A stretch of DNA of 64,000 nt from contig CAUJEN010000131.1 in assembly GCA_963169765.1 (NCBI GenBank), positions 22,349 through 86,348 of the forward strand. Reading direction: 5' to 3'. The translations under genes and the position numbers were made by a program. The notes under the pieces are model-generated. The model had not been told where the DNA came from, ran no database searches, and was given only the letters and a program-made list of their open reading frames with translations. Positions 8,589-16,753 of the stretch are shown here, in pieces; positions within the stretch are counted from its first letter, which is position 1, and every line of letters starts with the position of its first letter. This stretch comes from QWHO01 sp021404945. GTDB lineage: Bacteria > Vulcanimicrobiota > Xenobia > Xenobiales > QWHO01.

Positions 8589-9782
8589 ATGATTTATGAC
8601 TGCGCCGTCATCGGAGGGGGCATCGTGGGCCTGGCAACCGCCCGGGCGCTGTCTGTGCGCCATCCCCGGGCGCGCCTGGTGCTGCTGGAAAAGGAGCTCG
8701 AGCTGGCCTGCCATCAAACCGGTCGGAACTCGGGCGTGATCCACAGCGGCATCTACTACCGCCCGGGCAGCTTCAAAGCCCGTTTCTCGCGCCAGGGAAG
8801 CTCGAGTCTGGTGGCCTTCTGCCAGCAGCAAGGACTGGCTTACGAAGTGTGTGGCAAGCTGATCGTGGCCACCCGCGAGGAGGAGCTGCCTCGCCTGGAG
8901 GCACTCTACCAGCGCGGTCTGGAGAACGGGCTGGCGGTACGGCGTCTGACCAGCCAGGAGGCCGTGGCCATCGAGCCCCATCTGAGCTGCCTGGCTGCCG
9001 TGCAGGTTGCTTCCACCGGCATCGTGGACTACCGGGCCGTCAGCCGGAAACTGGCCGAGCTTTACCAGGCCGAGGGCCAGCGCGACCTCTTGCTGGGCCG
9101 ACGGGTGGTGGCAGTGAAAGAGCATGGACCACTCAAACGGCTGCTGACCGCTCAAGAGACCTTTGAGGCCCGCTCCGTGATCAACTGCGCCGGGCTTTTT
9201 TCCGACCGGATTGCCCGCCTGGCCGGCGCCGAGCCACCGGCCCGCATCCTTCCCTTTCGAGGGGAATACTACCACCTCAAACCCGAGCGCTCCCACCTGG
9301 TCAAGACGCTGATCTACCCTGTCCCCGACCCGGCTCTCCCCTTCCTGGGAGTGCACTTCACCCGAGCCCTGGACGGCGGAGCTCACTGTGGACCCAACGC
9401 GGTGCTGGCCTTCAAGCGAGAGGGTTATCGCAAGATCGACTTCGATCTCTGGGACTGCCTGGAAATTGCCAGCTATCCAGGATTTTGGAGCCTGGCCGCT
9501 CGTTTTCTCAGAATCGGTGCGGAAGAAAGCCTGCGTTCACTGTTCAAGGCCCTTTTCGTAAGCAGTCTGCAGCGACTGATTCCTGAGGTGCGCTCTGAGG
9601 ACCTCGAGCCGGCCCCCAGCGGGGTGCGGGCCCAGGCGGTGCGTCCCGATGGGTTTCTGGTGGACGACTTCCTGCTGCTCGAGCGACCTGGAGCCCTCCA
9701 CGTCTGCAATGCACCCTCACCTGCGGCGACATGTGCTCTGGAAATCGGTGCTTATCTGGCCGAGCGATCACCGCTGGGATGA
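8589..9782 (+). CDS. lhgO: L-2-hydroxyglutarate oxidase (FAD dependent)
   Basis: The 397-residue protein has the DAO-type FAD fold: the dinucleotide motif VIGGGIVGLATARAL at residues 7-21, the family-typical HQTGRNSGVIHSGIYY near 50-65, and FRGEYYHL near 220. The length and these blocks match LhgO/YgaF, which oxidises L-2-hydroxyglutarate to 2-oxoglutarate and removes a by-product of central metabolism. It stands alone, divergent from the large TPR gene and convergent with the small gene ending at 9802. Family assignment is secure; the electron acceptor (oxygen or quinone) cannot be told. Confidence 0.9.
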   Translation: MIYDCAVIGGGIVGLATARALSVRHPRARLVLLEKELELACHQTGRNSGVIHSGIYYRPGSFKARFSRQGSSSLVAFCQQQGLAYEVCGKLIVATREEELPRLEALYQRGLENGLAVRRLTSQEAVAIEPHLSCLAAVQVASTGIVDYRAVSRKLAELYQAEGQRDLLLGRRVVAVKEHGPLKRLLTAQETFEARSVINCAGLFSDRIARLAGAEPPARILPFRGEYYHLKPERSHLVKTLIYPVPDPALPFLGVHFTRALDGGAHCGPNAVLAFKREGYRKIDFDLWDCLEIASYPGFWSLAARFLRIGAEESLRSLFKALFVSSLQRLIPEVRSEDLEPAPSGVRAQAVRPDGFLVDDFLLLERPGALHVCNAPSPAATCALEIGAYLAERSPLG

Positions 9783-9801
9783 TGGGTTGAGCGCTTGAAG
9801 C

Positions 9802-10101
9802 TCAGGCCGGCCAGCGGGCCTGCGAGCGGGAGACAGCCAACCGGATGTGGTCCTCCGTGATGGCGTCATTCTCGAGCTCTTCGGCGAAGGTTTCCCGCAA
9901 CTCGGCAATCTGGGCAGCCGTGGTTTCACTGAGCCGAACCGGGTTGAACTCGAGCCCGTAGACCTCGAGCAGCGGATCGAAGCAGTCCTGGGGAGCCACC
10001 TCGACCACCTCGGCCAGAGCCTCGCTGAACTCGCCGGTGACGGCGCCAATGAAGTCGGCGTAATCCTCTTCGTCCATGCCTGCGTGCAGGTGGTAGTCCA
10101 C
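9802..10101 (-). CDS. Small acidic hypothetical protein
   Basis: The 99-residue acidic helical protein is not recognised. The GTG start at 10101 lies 5 bases after the stop of the coiled-coil gene at 10107-10661, so the two form an operon. ATG 10077 is an alternative start. The sequence has a cluster of Asp/Glu near the N-terminus (DEEDYADF) and a predicted long helix rich in Glu and Ala at the C-terminus (AQIAELRETFAEELEN). It has no cysteine pair, signal peptide or membrane segment. Complex formation with the coiled-coil partner is a reasonable guess. Confidence 0.6.
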   Translation of the reverse strand: MDYHLHAGMDEEDYADFIGAVTGEFSEALAEVVEVAPQDCFDPLLEVYGLEFNPVRLSETTAAQIAELRETFAEELENDAITEDHIRLAVSRSQARWPA

Positions 10102-10106
10102 GTCAG

Positions 10107-10661
10107 TTAGCCTGCTTCCTCGTCGTCCAGGTCGATATCGGCCAGCTCTTCGTCCAGGCTGTCGACGATGTCGTCACCCACGCTGTCGAAGGTCTCGCCC
10201 GAAGGCTCGTCGGCATAGCGCCCCCCGGGCCGACCGCCAGCAGCCTTGGGACGACGAGGAGGCACGATCTGGCGGGCGTTGCGGGCCCGACGTGCGGGTC
10301 GCGAGACCTCCTCGGCCCGGGAGGCGGCGTCGATGATGCGATGAATGCGGTTGCGCTCGATCTCGGCCAGCTCGATGAAACGTCGCACCAGCGTGTCGGG
10401 CCTTCCCTCTTCCCGACGGCGCTCGCCGTCTTCGCGCAGGTTGCGCAGCGTGTTCTCGACGTCCTCCAGAGCGTCCTGAAGGGCTTCCAGGCGTAGCTCG
10501 GAGAGACGATCCTGGGCGAGGTTGAGCAGTTCTTCCAGGCGCCCTTCCTCATCCAGGCGGGCCTGGTATGAGGGGGCCTGGTCTTCGTCTAGAAACATGA
10601 CCTCCAGGGCTTCCGCCTCCTTGCGCAGGCGAGCCGCCAGTTCGAGGATCGTCTCATTCAT
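10107..10661 (-). CDS. Acidic coiled-coil hypothetical protein
   Basis: The 184-residue protein has no recognised family. Residues 1-115 are strongly helical with heptad-like Leu/Glu/Arg spacing, which suggests a coiled coil. A basic, proline/arginine-rich linker (SRPARRARNARQIVPPRRPK) follows, then a very acidic tail ending in DLDDEEAG. The combination of a basic linker and acidic tail suggests nucleic-acid or protein binding, but that is only inference. A GGAGG sequence precedes the start, and a -10-like TATACT with a palindrome lies 50-75 bases upstream. It is the first gene of an operon with the 99-residue acidic protein. Confidence 0.6.
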   Translation of the reverse strand: MNETILELAARLRKEAEALEVMFLDEDQAPSYQARLDEEGRLEELLNLAQDRLSELRLEALQDALEDVENTLRNLREDGERRREEGRPDTLVRRFIELAEIERNRIHRIIDAASRAEEVSRPARRARNARQIVPPRRPKAAGGRPGGRYADEPSGETFDSVGDDIVDSLDEELADIDLDDEEAG

Positions 10662-10711
10662 CCAGGGCGTTTCCTCCCAGGTCTTTCAGGCTGCTTCCAT
10701 CACACCCGTCC

Positions 10712-10737
10712 GGTCCGGCACCGGACCATTAAGTATA
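10712..10737 (-). promoter_or_regulatory. Candidate promoter with overlapping palindromic operator
   Basis: On the minus strand TATACT (10737-10732) is a near-perfect -10 hexamer. Immediately downstream, GGTCCGG-TG-CCGGACC on that strand (10727-10712) is a perfect 7-2-7 inverted repeat lying where transcription should start. The coiled-coil operon begins at 10661. A repressor bound here would block initiation. No convincing -35 was found at 16-18 bases, so the promoter may be activator-dependent or use another sigma factor. Confidence 0.4.
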
Positions 10738-10920
10738 CGATGGGTTCAGGCCAAGAACCTTTAACGGTAATCAAGTTGTCCTGGAGGAAAACCAGACATT
10801 TGCTCAAACCCAGACAGGGAGCCGTGCAGGGGAGATTTCAAGATTTCCATCCCCTGCTGACAGGGTTGCGCAAGACGATAACTCCGGCAATGCGAGACGA
10901 GTCGAAAGGTTGCGTGGGAG

Positions 10921-11178
10921 ATGGCCGCACGAGTCGAAATCTATACCTGGGAGAGTTGCCCTTACTGCATCAGAGCGAAGAAACTTCTTCATTCGAAAGG
11001 AGTTACGTTCCAAGAATACAAGCTCGACGGGGATGAGGAAGGCCGCAGGCAGATGGCCCAGCGTGCCAATGGTCGCACCAGCGTGCCCCAGATCTTCATC
11101 GATGATCGCCATGTGGGGGGCTGCGACGACCTGCACGCCCTGGATGGAGCCGGAAAGCTTGACCCTCTGCTTGGCTGA
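10921..11178 (+). CDS. grxC: Glutaredoxin (GrxC type)
   Basis: The 85-residue protein is a classic dithiol glutaredoxin. It has the CPYC redox motif at residues 13-16, TSVPQIFIDDRHVGGCDDL with the cis-proline and glutathione-binding GGCDD, and the usual length. It reduces protein and mixed glutathione disulfides with glutathione as electron donor. The start ATG 10921 follows GTGGGAG. It sits 48 bases upstream of the Dam-type methylase on the same strand and may be cotranscribed with it. The 259 bases upstream (10662-10920) contain the divergent promoter region and no further gene. Confidence 0.9.
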   Translation: MAARVEIYTWESCPYCIRAKKLLHSKGVTFQEYKLDGDEEGRRQMAQRANGRTSVPQIFIDDRHVGGCDDLHALDGAGKLDPLLG

Positions 11179-11226
11179 GCTGTTCGCCAGGAAGTTCGGC
11201 TCGGCTCGCCAAATGGCCACGCTGAG

Positions 11227-12099
11227 ATGAGTGAGATCGCTGCGCCGGTCTTGAAGTGGGCCGGGGGCAAAAGGGCCTTGCTCGCACAGTACGAGCCCCA
11301 CCTCCCGACCACCTTCCGGGCTTATCACGAGCCCTTTGTGGGGGGGGGGGCCGTCTTCTTCCACCTTCGGCCCCGACTCGAGCAGACGGCTCACCTCAGC
11401 GACGTCAATGCCGAGCTGATCAACCTGTACCAGGCCCTGCGCGACGAGCTGCCAGCCGTTACGAAACGCCTCGAGGAGCACCGCCGCCGGCACAGCTCCG
11501 ACTATTACTACAAAATTCGCTCGGTGCACCCCGACAAACTCGATCCCACCCGCCGTGCCGCCCGCCTGATCTATCTCAACAGAACCTGTTACAACGGGCT
11601 CTATCGGGTCAACGCCCGGGGCTACTTCAATGTGCCGCTGGGGCGCTACACCAACCCCACCATCCTCGACCGCGAGCGGCTTCAAGCCGCCAGCTCCGCC
11701 CTGCAGGGCGTGGAGCTGCATCAGGAGACCTTCGAGCTGGTTCTCGAGCGCGCCGTGGAAGGCGACCTGGTCTACTTCGATCCGCCCTACCAGCCCCTCA
11801 CCCGCACCGCCAACTTCACCTCCTACACCGCCGACAGCTTCACCGAAAGCGATCAGGCCCGCCTGGCCGAGGTCTACCGCGAGCTCGACCGGCGCGGGGT
11901 GCAGTTGCTGCTCAGCAATTCGGACACGCCGCTGGTGCGCAAGCTCTTCCGAGGCTTCACCCTGCACGAGATCCAGGCCCCCCGCTTCATCAACTCCAAG
12001 GCCAGCCTGCGCAAGGCCGTCGGCGAGTTGCTGGTGAGCAACCTCGAGCCGGCGCTCGCGCGTCCAGGCAAGAAGCCGGCTCTGGCCGCCTGTACATAA
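11227..12099 (+). CDS. Dam-family DNA adenine methylase (D12 class)
   Basis: The 290-residue protein has the order of motifs of alpha-class N6-adenine methyltransferases: LKWAGGKRALL (residues 9-19), the AdoMet motif EPFVGGGAVFF (35-45) and the catalytic DPPY at 185-188, with NRTCYNGLYRVN in between. It transfers a methyl group from AdoMet to adenine in DNA, most likely at GATC given its resemblance to Dam, though the target is not proved by sequence. No restriction endonuclease gene adjoins it, so it looks orphan. The codons for V38-A42 form an uninterrupted run of 11 G, which could make the gene slip on and off. Confidence 0.9.
   Translation: MSEIAAPVLKWAGGKRALLAQYEPHLPTTFRAYHEPFVGGGAVFFHLRPRLEQTAHLSDVNAELINLYQALRDELPAVTKRLEEHRRRHSSDYYYKIRSVHPDKLDPTRRAARLIYLNRTCYNGLYRVNARGYFNVPLGRYTNPTILDRERLQAASSALQGVELHQETFELVLERAVEGDLVYFDPPYQPLTRTANFTSYTADSFTESDQARLAEVYRELDRRGVQLLLSNSDTPLVRKLFRGFTLHEIQAPRFINSKASLRKAVGELLVSNLEPALARPGKKPALAACT
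11340..11350 (+). repeat. 11-G homopolymer inside the methylase AdoMet motif
   Basis: Eleven consecutive G bases encode the end of V38, G39, G40, G41 and the first base of A42. In the given sequence the frame is open. Loss or gain of one G would truncate the methylase shortly after residue 42. Confidence 0.95.
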
Positions 12100-12103
12100 G
12101 AGA

Positions 12104-12120
12104 CCCCCGACGGTCGGGGG
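12104..12120 (+). terminator. Hairpin after the methylase gene, possible terminator
   Basis: CCCCCGA-CGG-TCGGGGG is a perfect 7-base stem with a 3-base loop, starting 4 bases after the methylase stop. No T-run follows it, so it is either a weak terminator, an RNA 3' end stabiliser or Rho-assisted. Confidence 0.35.
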
Positions 12121-12288
12121 GGGTCATCCGTCGAGGGCCGGAGAAATTGCTTCCTCCGCCTCCACTGTAGGCTTAGAACGCCGAAAAGCTAAGGCAGAGA
12201 CGTATCATCTCCAGTTGGTAGGAACCTCCTATCGTTCAACCGATCTCGCTGACATAGGAGTTGGGACGAGTACTTCGAATCCCCGAGC

Positions 12289-12519
12289 ATGAAAAAGAAT
12301 CTCCTTGTCGCTTTCGCCCTCGCTCTCGTGTTCGTGGCCGGAAGGGCCACCGCCGACCAGCCTCGCATGCAGGCCGCCCAGGTCAACCTCCTGCAAGCGC
12401 GGGAGAACCTGCGGGCGGCCACGCCCGACAAGGGTGGGCATCGCACCAAGGCCCTGGTGCTGGTGAACAAAGCGCTCGAGCAGGTCCAACTCGGGATTGC
12501 CTGGGACCGCAAGCACTAA
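12289..12519 (+). CDS. Small exported helical protein
   Basis: The 76-residue precursor has a clear Sec signal peptide (MKKNLLVAFALALVFVAGRATA) and a short mature helical part containing QARENLRAATPDKGGHRTKA. This resembles a recurrent family of small periplasmic proteins with a DKGGHR core, known mainly from proteobacteria, whose function is unknown to me. It lies between the methylase and the convergent guanidino-hydrolase homologue. No metal or catalytic residues stand out. Confidence 0.7.
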   Translation: MKKNLLVAFALALVFVAGRATADQPRMQAAQVNLLQARENLRAATPDKGGHRTKALVLVNKALEQVQLGIAWDRKH

Positions 12520-12530
12520 AACGCCGCCTG

Positions 12531-14048
12531 TCAGGGAGCCGAACCCAGAACGCTGACCACGGCGTTGGGGTTTCCCAGGTCGCGCTCCACGGCGTAGGTG
12601 CTGCAGCGGATGGCCCCCTCGAGCTTGGAGATGGCGGCCATCTCCAGGGGCACCACTTCGAAGCCGTTGCGCTGATAGGCCTTGATGGCGATGCAATCGA
12701 GTGGCTCGCAGCCGTAGGTGGGCAGGTAGACCTTACGCACCATCTCGCCGTCCTGGCCGGGATAGGCCTCCATCATGCAGTTGTTGTAGGTCAGGTAGGG
12801 CAGGCTCCAGGTTGTGCGCAGGCCTACCATGCTGGGGATGCGCTCCACCTCGTAGCCCTCGGCCTCGAGTTGACGAGCCACCCTGTCGTAGTTGGCCTGG
12901 CAATGGGCACCACTGTTGGTGGAGATGAGCTCGCCGATCAGGTCCGACCGGGGATCCAGACCGGCCTGATGAGCCATGGCCTGATTAGCGCTGGCCCGCT
13001 CCTCGGGTGAGAGCTTCAAGAGCTCCGTGATGGCCAGGGCGGGGCTGCCCACCAGCATCTTGTTCTCGCCGATGGGTGTGACGCACATGTCAATATGGAA
13101 GGCCGGCTGCTCGCGAATGGGAGTGCCGGGATCGTCGCCCCCGACGATGAGCACGTCCTTCTGGAAGGCCTTCTCGAAGACCAGCACGGGCACATCCTGC
13201 CACATCCGGGCCAGGCTGGACTCATCGGCCGTGTTGACTTCTTGACCGGTCCAGGCCTCATAGAAGTGGCGGATGTCCTCCAGACGGTCCGGATCCTGGG
13301 CCAGCTCCTGCAGGCGGGCCCGGGTGTGCTCGACCGAATCGCTACCAACGATGACCTGGTGCCGGTTGGACACCACGTTTCCGCCGTCGATACGCAGGGC
13401 GGGATGCGGAGAAGATTCCAGACTTCCATGGGCTTGATCGATCAGGGCCGGGACTCGGGCATCCTCGGGGCCAGGCCAGTAGGTGCGGTCCTGAATCATC
13501 AGCAGGGTGCGCCCGTCGGGCATGCGCACCGGCAGCATCGAGTCGCGGATCCAGATCGAGAAGCCCTGAACCGCTTCGGCGGCCACCACCGTGACCCGAG
13601 CAGGGTCGGTTCCGGTCTCCTGCACGAGCTGGTGAATCGAGTCCACCCCGCGCTGGTCGGCGCAAACGATGGTGAAGCGGCTATCAGGAGCCATGTTGCG
13701 CATCAACTGGCCGTACATTCCCAGCACTGCCTTGCGAGTCTCCTCGGGGAGAGGGCGGTCGAACTCCACGTTGCCGAACTGAAAGGCCATATGCTTGATC
13801 TTGCCGTGCGAGTCCGGAAAGAGCAGACCCGCGCTGGCGAAAAGCGGTGGCAAACCGGCGCAGGCGACGCGCCCGGCCAGCTTGCACTGCTCCTCGGCGG
13901 CCCGCTCGGGGTCCAGGCGACACATCGGACGATCGGTGTTGCTCCGCAAAACCTGGTCGAGCGGGTCGGACGAGGGGTCCTGAGAGCTGGCCGCGCTGGC
14001 CTGGAGCCGCGACAGGATGGGCATGGCAAGAGTGACGGGCTGCAGCAT
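12531..14048 (-). CDS. Guanidino-modifying enzyme family protein (agmatine/arginine deiminase-like)
   Basis: The 505-residue protein has the spaced active-site blocks of the pentein superfamily: WIRDS (D169), RIDGGN (D221), FHID (H318, D320) and a final EGAIRCST with the probable nucleophile C482. Agmatine deiminases and peptidyl-arginine deiminases use the same Asp/His/Cys layout to hydrolyse guanidinium groups. About 90 N-terminal residues precede the fold and contain several cysteines but no clear signal peptide, so location is uncertain. ATG 14048 is chosen because sequence upstream of it runs into the terminator of the subtilase gene. The true substrate is unknown. Confidence 0.7.
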   Translation of the reverse strand: MLQPVTLAMPILSRLQASAASSQDPSSDPLDQVLRSNTDRPMCRLDPERAAEEQCKLAGRVACAGLPPLFASAGLLFPDSHGKIKHMAFQFGNVEFDRPLPEETRKAVLGMYGQLMRNMAPDSRFTIVCADQRGVDSIHQLVQETGTDPARVTVVAAEAVQGFSIWIRDSMLPVRMPDGRTLLMIQDRTYWPGPEDARVPALIDQAHGSLESSPHPALRIDGGNVVSNRHQVIVGSDSVEHTRARLQELAQDPDRLEDIRHFYEAWTGQEVNTADESSLARMWQDVPVLVFEKAFQKDVLIVGGDDPGTPIREQPAFHIDMCVTPIGENKMLVGSPALAITELLKLSPEERASANQAMAHQAGLDPRSDLIGELISTNSGAHCQANYDRVARQLEAEGYEVERIPSMVGLRTTWSLPYLTYNNCMMEAYPGQDGEMVRKVYLPTYGCEPLDCIAIKAYQRNGFEVVPLEMAAISKLEGAIRCSTYAVERDLGNPNAVVSVLGSAP

Positions 14049-14083
14049 GGCTTGAGAATAAACCGCCCGGCTGAAAAAACGCC

Positions 14084-14109
14084 AAAAGGCCCGCCGAAGC
14101 GAGCCTTTT
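14084..14109 (-). terminator. Intrinsic terminator after the subtilase gene
   Basis: On the minus strand AAAAGGCTCGC-TTCG-GCGGGCCTTTT forms an 11-pair stem (one U-G pair) capped by a stable TTCG tetraloop, with T residues in the 3' arm. It begins about 20 bases past the subtilase stop at 14129 and lies before the start of the next gene at 14048. Confidence 0.75.
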
Positions 14110-14128
14110 TCAGCCTTGCCTACGAAGC

Positions 14129-15562
14129 TCAGGCCCGGCGGACTTCCTCGAGAGCCTTCTCGGCGTTGACGAACCCGGTGCCCTGCTCGTTGCCCGACAG
14201 GCTGCCCATCGAGTCGGCCGTGCGACGCAGGATGTCCTTGGTCTCGGCCGGGTTGATGTCGCGCACCTGCTCGAGCTGAGCGGCCACGCCCGCCACCAGC
14301 GGGGAGGCAAACGACGTACCGGGGGCGGCGATCAGGCCGGGAGCCGGGATGGCCACGGCCGGCAGATTGGGCTTCACCAGCTCCTCGACCTCCTCGCTCG
14401 AGCGGTTCTGGATGTCGGCCGGCAGACCCAGCGCCTCGACCAGCTCGGGGCGCTGCTTGAGCAACTTCTTGAGCTCGTCGCCGCTCATGTCGCGCAGGCG
14501 CTGCACGACTTCGCCGGTCTGCTGCATCTCCGAGCCCTCGACGCTCCAGCTCGAGATCCACTCGCCCGGGGCGATGACGTCCGGCTTGATCAGCCCGTCG
14601 TCGGTGGGACCGCGCGAGGAGAACTCGCTCAGGGTGCGCGGGTTGAGAGCCGCGCCCACGGCGATGGCGGCATCCGAGTCAGCCGGCGAGCCCAGCGTGC
14701 GCCCGTCCGGGCCCGAGTTGCCGGCGGCGGCCACGACGGTGATGCCCGAGCGGGCTGCCAGTTGCACGGCCCGGTTGACCGGATCCATGGTATCGGGGAA
14801 TCCGTCCGGAGGGCCGCCCAGGGACATGTTGATCACGTCGACGTCCAATCGTCCGGCCTTCTTCTCGTTGACGACCCACTGCAGGCCGCGAATGATGTCG
14901 GACGGGCGGCCCGTGCCGTTGTCGCCCATCACCTTGACGGCCACGATCTCGGCCTCGGGCGCGGTCTGCAGCACGTCGCCGGCCACGTGGGTGCCGTGAC
15001 CCACGGGGTCCACCGGGGTCGTGTTGGCCGGGTTGGTGATGTCCTTCCAGGCCTTCAGCTCGAACTGGGGATGGTCGAAGCCGGAGTCGAGCACGGCCAC
15101 GATCTGGCCCTTGCCGGTGATGCCCTGCTGCTGCAGGCTGTCGGACTTGAGCCAGGGGACGGGAGTCACCTCGGGCATCTTCCAGTCGAAGCCGAAACCG
15201 GCGAGCTCCCAGCCATCAGAGTTGGAGCCGCTGCGCGGGATGCTGGGCATCAGTTGGCGCGGGCTGTTGTCATAGACGGTGTAGCCCTGCTCTTTGAGCT
15301 CAGCCATCTTCTTGTCGTCCACCCGGGCGGTCACGCCGAAGCTGTCCAGCGACTCGCTGACCTGCACGCCCTTCCTGGCCAGGTCCGAGCTCAGATCGAC
15401 CGGGTCGGCGCCCATCATCAGGTCGCCCTCGCCACCCACGATGATGACATCCTTCAGGCCGTCCGAGACGGGCTCGGTGGATTTGAAGGGCGACTCGCCG
15501 TTGACGAGCTCGCGAATACGGGTGAGCTGCTGGGGGCTGTAGCTCTGAATGGGGGTGTTCAT
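14129..15562 (-). CDS. Subtilisin-like serine protease (peptidase S8)
   Basis: The 477-residue protein has a full subtilase triad: D159 (VLDSGFDH), H192 (GHGTHVAG) and S417 (GTSFASP), with the oxyanion Asn N282 (AAAGNSG). Residues about 35-100 resemble an I9-type propeptide that would fold the enzyme and then be cleaved. A roughly 65-residue charged helical insert (about 343-408) separates the last core strand from the serine motif. There is no Sec signal peptide, so it acts inside the cell or leaves by another route. A GGAGG lies 8 bases before ATG 15562, and a strong terminator follows the gene. Confidence 0.9.
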   Translation of the reverse strand: MNTPIQSYSPQQLTRIRELVNGESPFKSTEPVSDGLKDVIIVGGEGDLMMGADPVDLSSDLARKGVQVSESLDSFGVTARVDDKKMAELKEQGYTVYDNSPRQLMPSIPRSGSNSDGWELAGFGFDWKMPEVTPVPWLKSDSLQQQGITGKGQIVAVLDSGFDHPQFELKAWKDITNPANTTPVDPVGHGTHVAGDVLQTAPEAEIVAVKVMGDNGTGRPSDIIRGLQWVVNEKKAGRLDVDVINMSLGGPPDGFPDTMDPVNRAVQLAARSGITVVAAAGNSGPDGRTLGSPADSDAAIAVGAALNPRTLSEFSSRGPTDDGLIKPDVIAPGEWISSWSVEGSEMQQTGEVVQRLRDMSGDELKKLLKQRPELVEALGLPADIQNRSSEEVEELVKPNLPAVAIPAPGLIAAPGTSFASPLVAGVAAQLEQVRDINPAETKDILRRTADSMGSLSGNEQGTGFVNAEKALEEVRRA

Positions 15563-15727
15563 CTGGTGGACCTCCGTCTGTGTTCGTTCTGGCTTCGCGT
15601 GCCATTATGCACAAAGGCGGTTTCAGGATTTGTTAAGCGCAGATGAACAGATCTCCCTACCCGACAGAGGTCTGCGCGTAACAATTCGGTAAAGATTCCC
15701 GGGCGGGCGAACGACTATTCTGTCAGC

Positions 15728-16753
15728 ATGCAGATCCAGCCTCGCTTCACCGCTCCCGTCTCCTCGAGCCCGACGACCCGCGACGCCCAGACTCCCGTGA
15801 ACGAGCAACGCCTGGTGGACACCTTCCTGCGCCTGGTGCAGGTGCCCGGGCCCTCGCTGCGCGAGCGACCCATCGCCGATCAGCTGAAGACAGAGCTGGC
15901 CGAGATGGGCCTGACGGCCCGTGAAGACGATGCCGGCAGGGTCCTGGGTGGCAACGCCGGCAACCTGATCGTGGACATCCCGGGCAACGTGGCTGAGGCG
16001 CCCTCGCTTCTTTTTGCCTGCCACATGGACACGGTGCCGCTGGCCGTGGGCGTCAAGCCTCAAATCGAGAACGGCATCATCAAATCCGATGGGACCACCG
16101 CCCTGGGCGGCGACAACCGGGCTGGCTGCGCCGAGGTGCTGGAGGCGCTGCGCGAGATCAAGGAGCAGAACCTGCCCCACGGCCCCATCCAGCTGGTCTT
16201 TACGGTGGCTGAGGAGCGCGGCCTGTTAGGCGCCCAGGAGCTCGATCCGACTCAGCTTCAGGCCGACTTTGCCTACGCCGTGGACGTCTTCAAGCCCAAC
16301 CAGATCTTCACGCAGGGCCGCCATCTGCTTAACCAGCCGATCGTGCTCGACGAGCACACCATGGACAGGCTCCATATCGAGCGCCAGAATGCGCCCATCG
16401 AGCCCCCCGACTGGTTGCGCCTCACCTTTGAGGAGCGCGAGATCCTCAACTTCACGGCCGGGGCCATGCAAGACATCGGCTTCACGCCCGAGTTTCGCAA
16501 GCTGGAATGGGGAGGCACCGACGCCATCTCCCTGCGCCAGCACGGGTTCAACGCCATCAGCCTGGGGGCCGGCGAGAACAATCCCCACACTCGCCGCGAG
16601 ACCGTCGAGATCAAGGACCTGGTGGATGCGACCCGGCTGATCAAGGGTCTGGTGGCCCGGGCCGCGGCTACTGGCCAGGAGCGCCAGGCTGCCCGACAGG
16701 CGGCTGCGGTGGTGGGCGGCCCGCTGGGCGCGGCGCTGGCTCAGGCCGCCTGA
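15728..16753 (+). CDS. Short M20-family peptidase (PepT-like)
   Basis: The 341-residue zinc peptidase has the M20 metal ligands and catalytic residues: H99 and D101 (CHMDTVP), D129 (GGDN), the AEERGLLGA pair E162/E163, D186, and H287 near the C-terminus (NNPHTRRE), plus WGGTDA. It resembles PepT-like tripeptidases. The segment between D186 and the GGTDA block is only about 70 residues, whereas the usual lid/dimerisation domain has around 110, so that domain is reduced. An alanine/glutamine-rich tail follows. The N-terminal 25 residues look unstructured. The gene overlaps the convergent membrane-protein gene by 13 bases. Confidence 0.85.
   Translation: MQIQPRFTAPVSSSPTTRDAQTPVNEQRLVDTFLRLVQVPGPSLRERPIADQLKTELAEMGLTAREDDAGRVLGGNAGNLIVDIPGNVAEAPSLLFACHMDTVPLAVGVKPQIENGIIKSDGTTALGGDNRAGCAEVLEALREIKEQNLPHGPIQLVFTVAEERGLLGAQELDPTQLQADFAYAVDVFKPNQIFTQGRHLLNQPIVLDEHTMDRLHIERQNAPIEPPDWLRLTFEEREILNFTAGAMQDIGFTPEFRKLEWGGTDAISLRQHGFNAISLGAGENNPHTRRETVEIKDLVDATRLIKGLVARAAATGQERQAARQAAAVVGGPLGAALAQAA

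Noticed and set aside
8526..9386. N-terminal extension of the TPR protein
   Set aside because: It would run antisense through lhgO, whose FAD motif and family blocks are clear.
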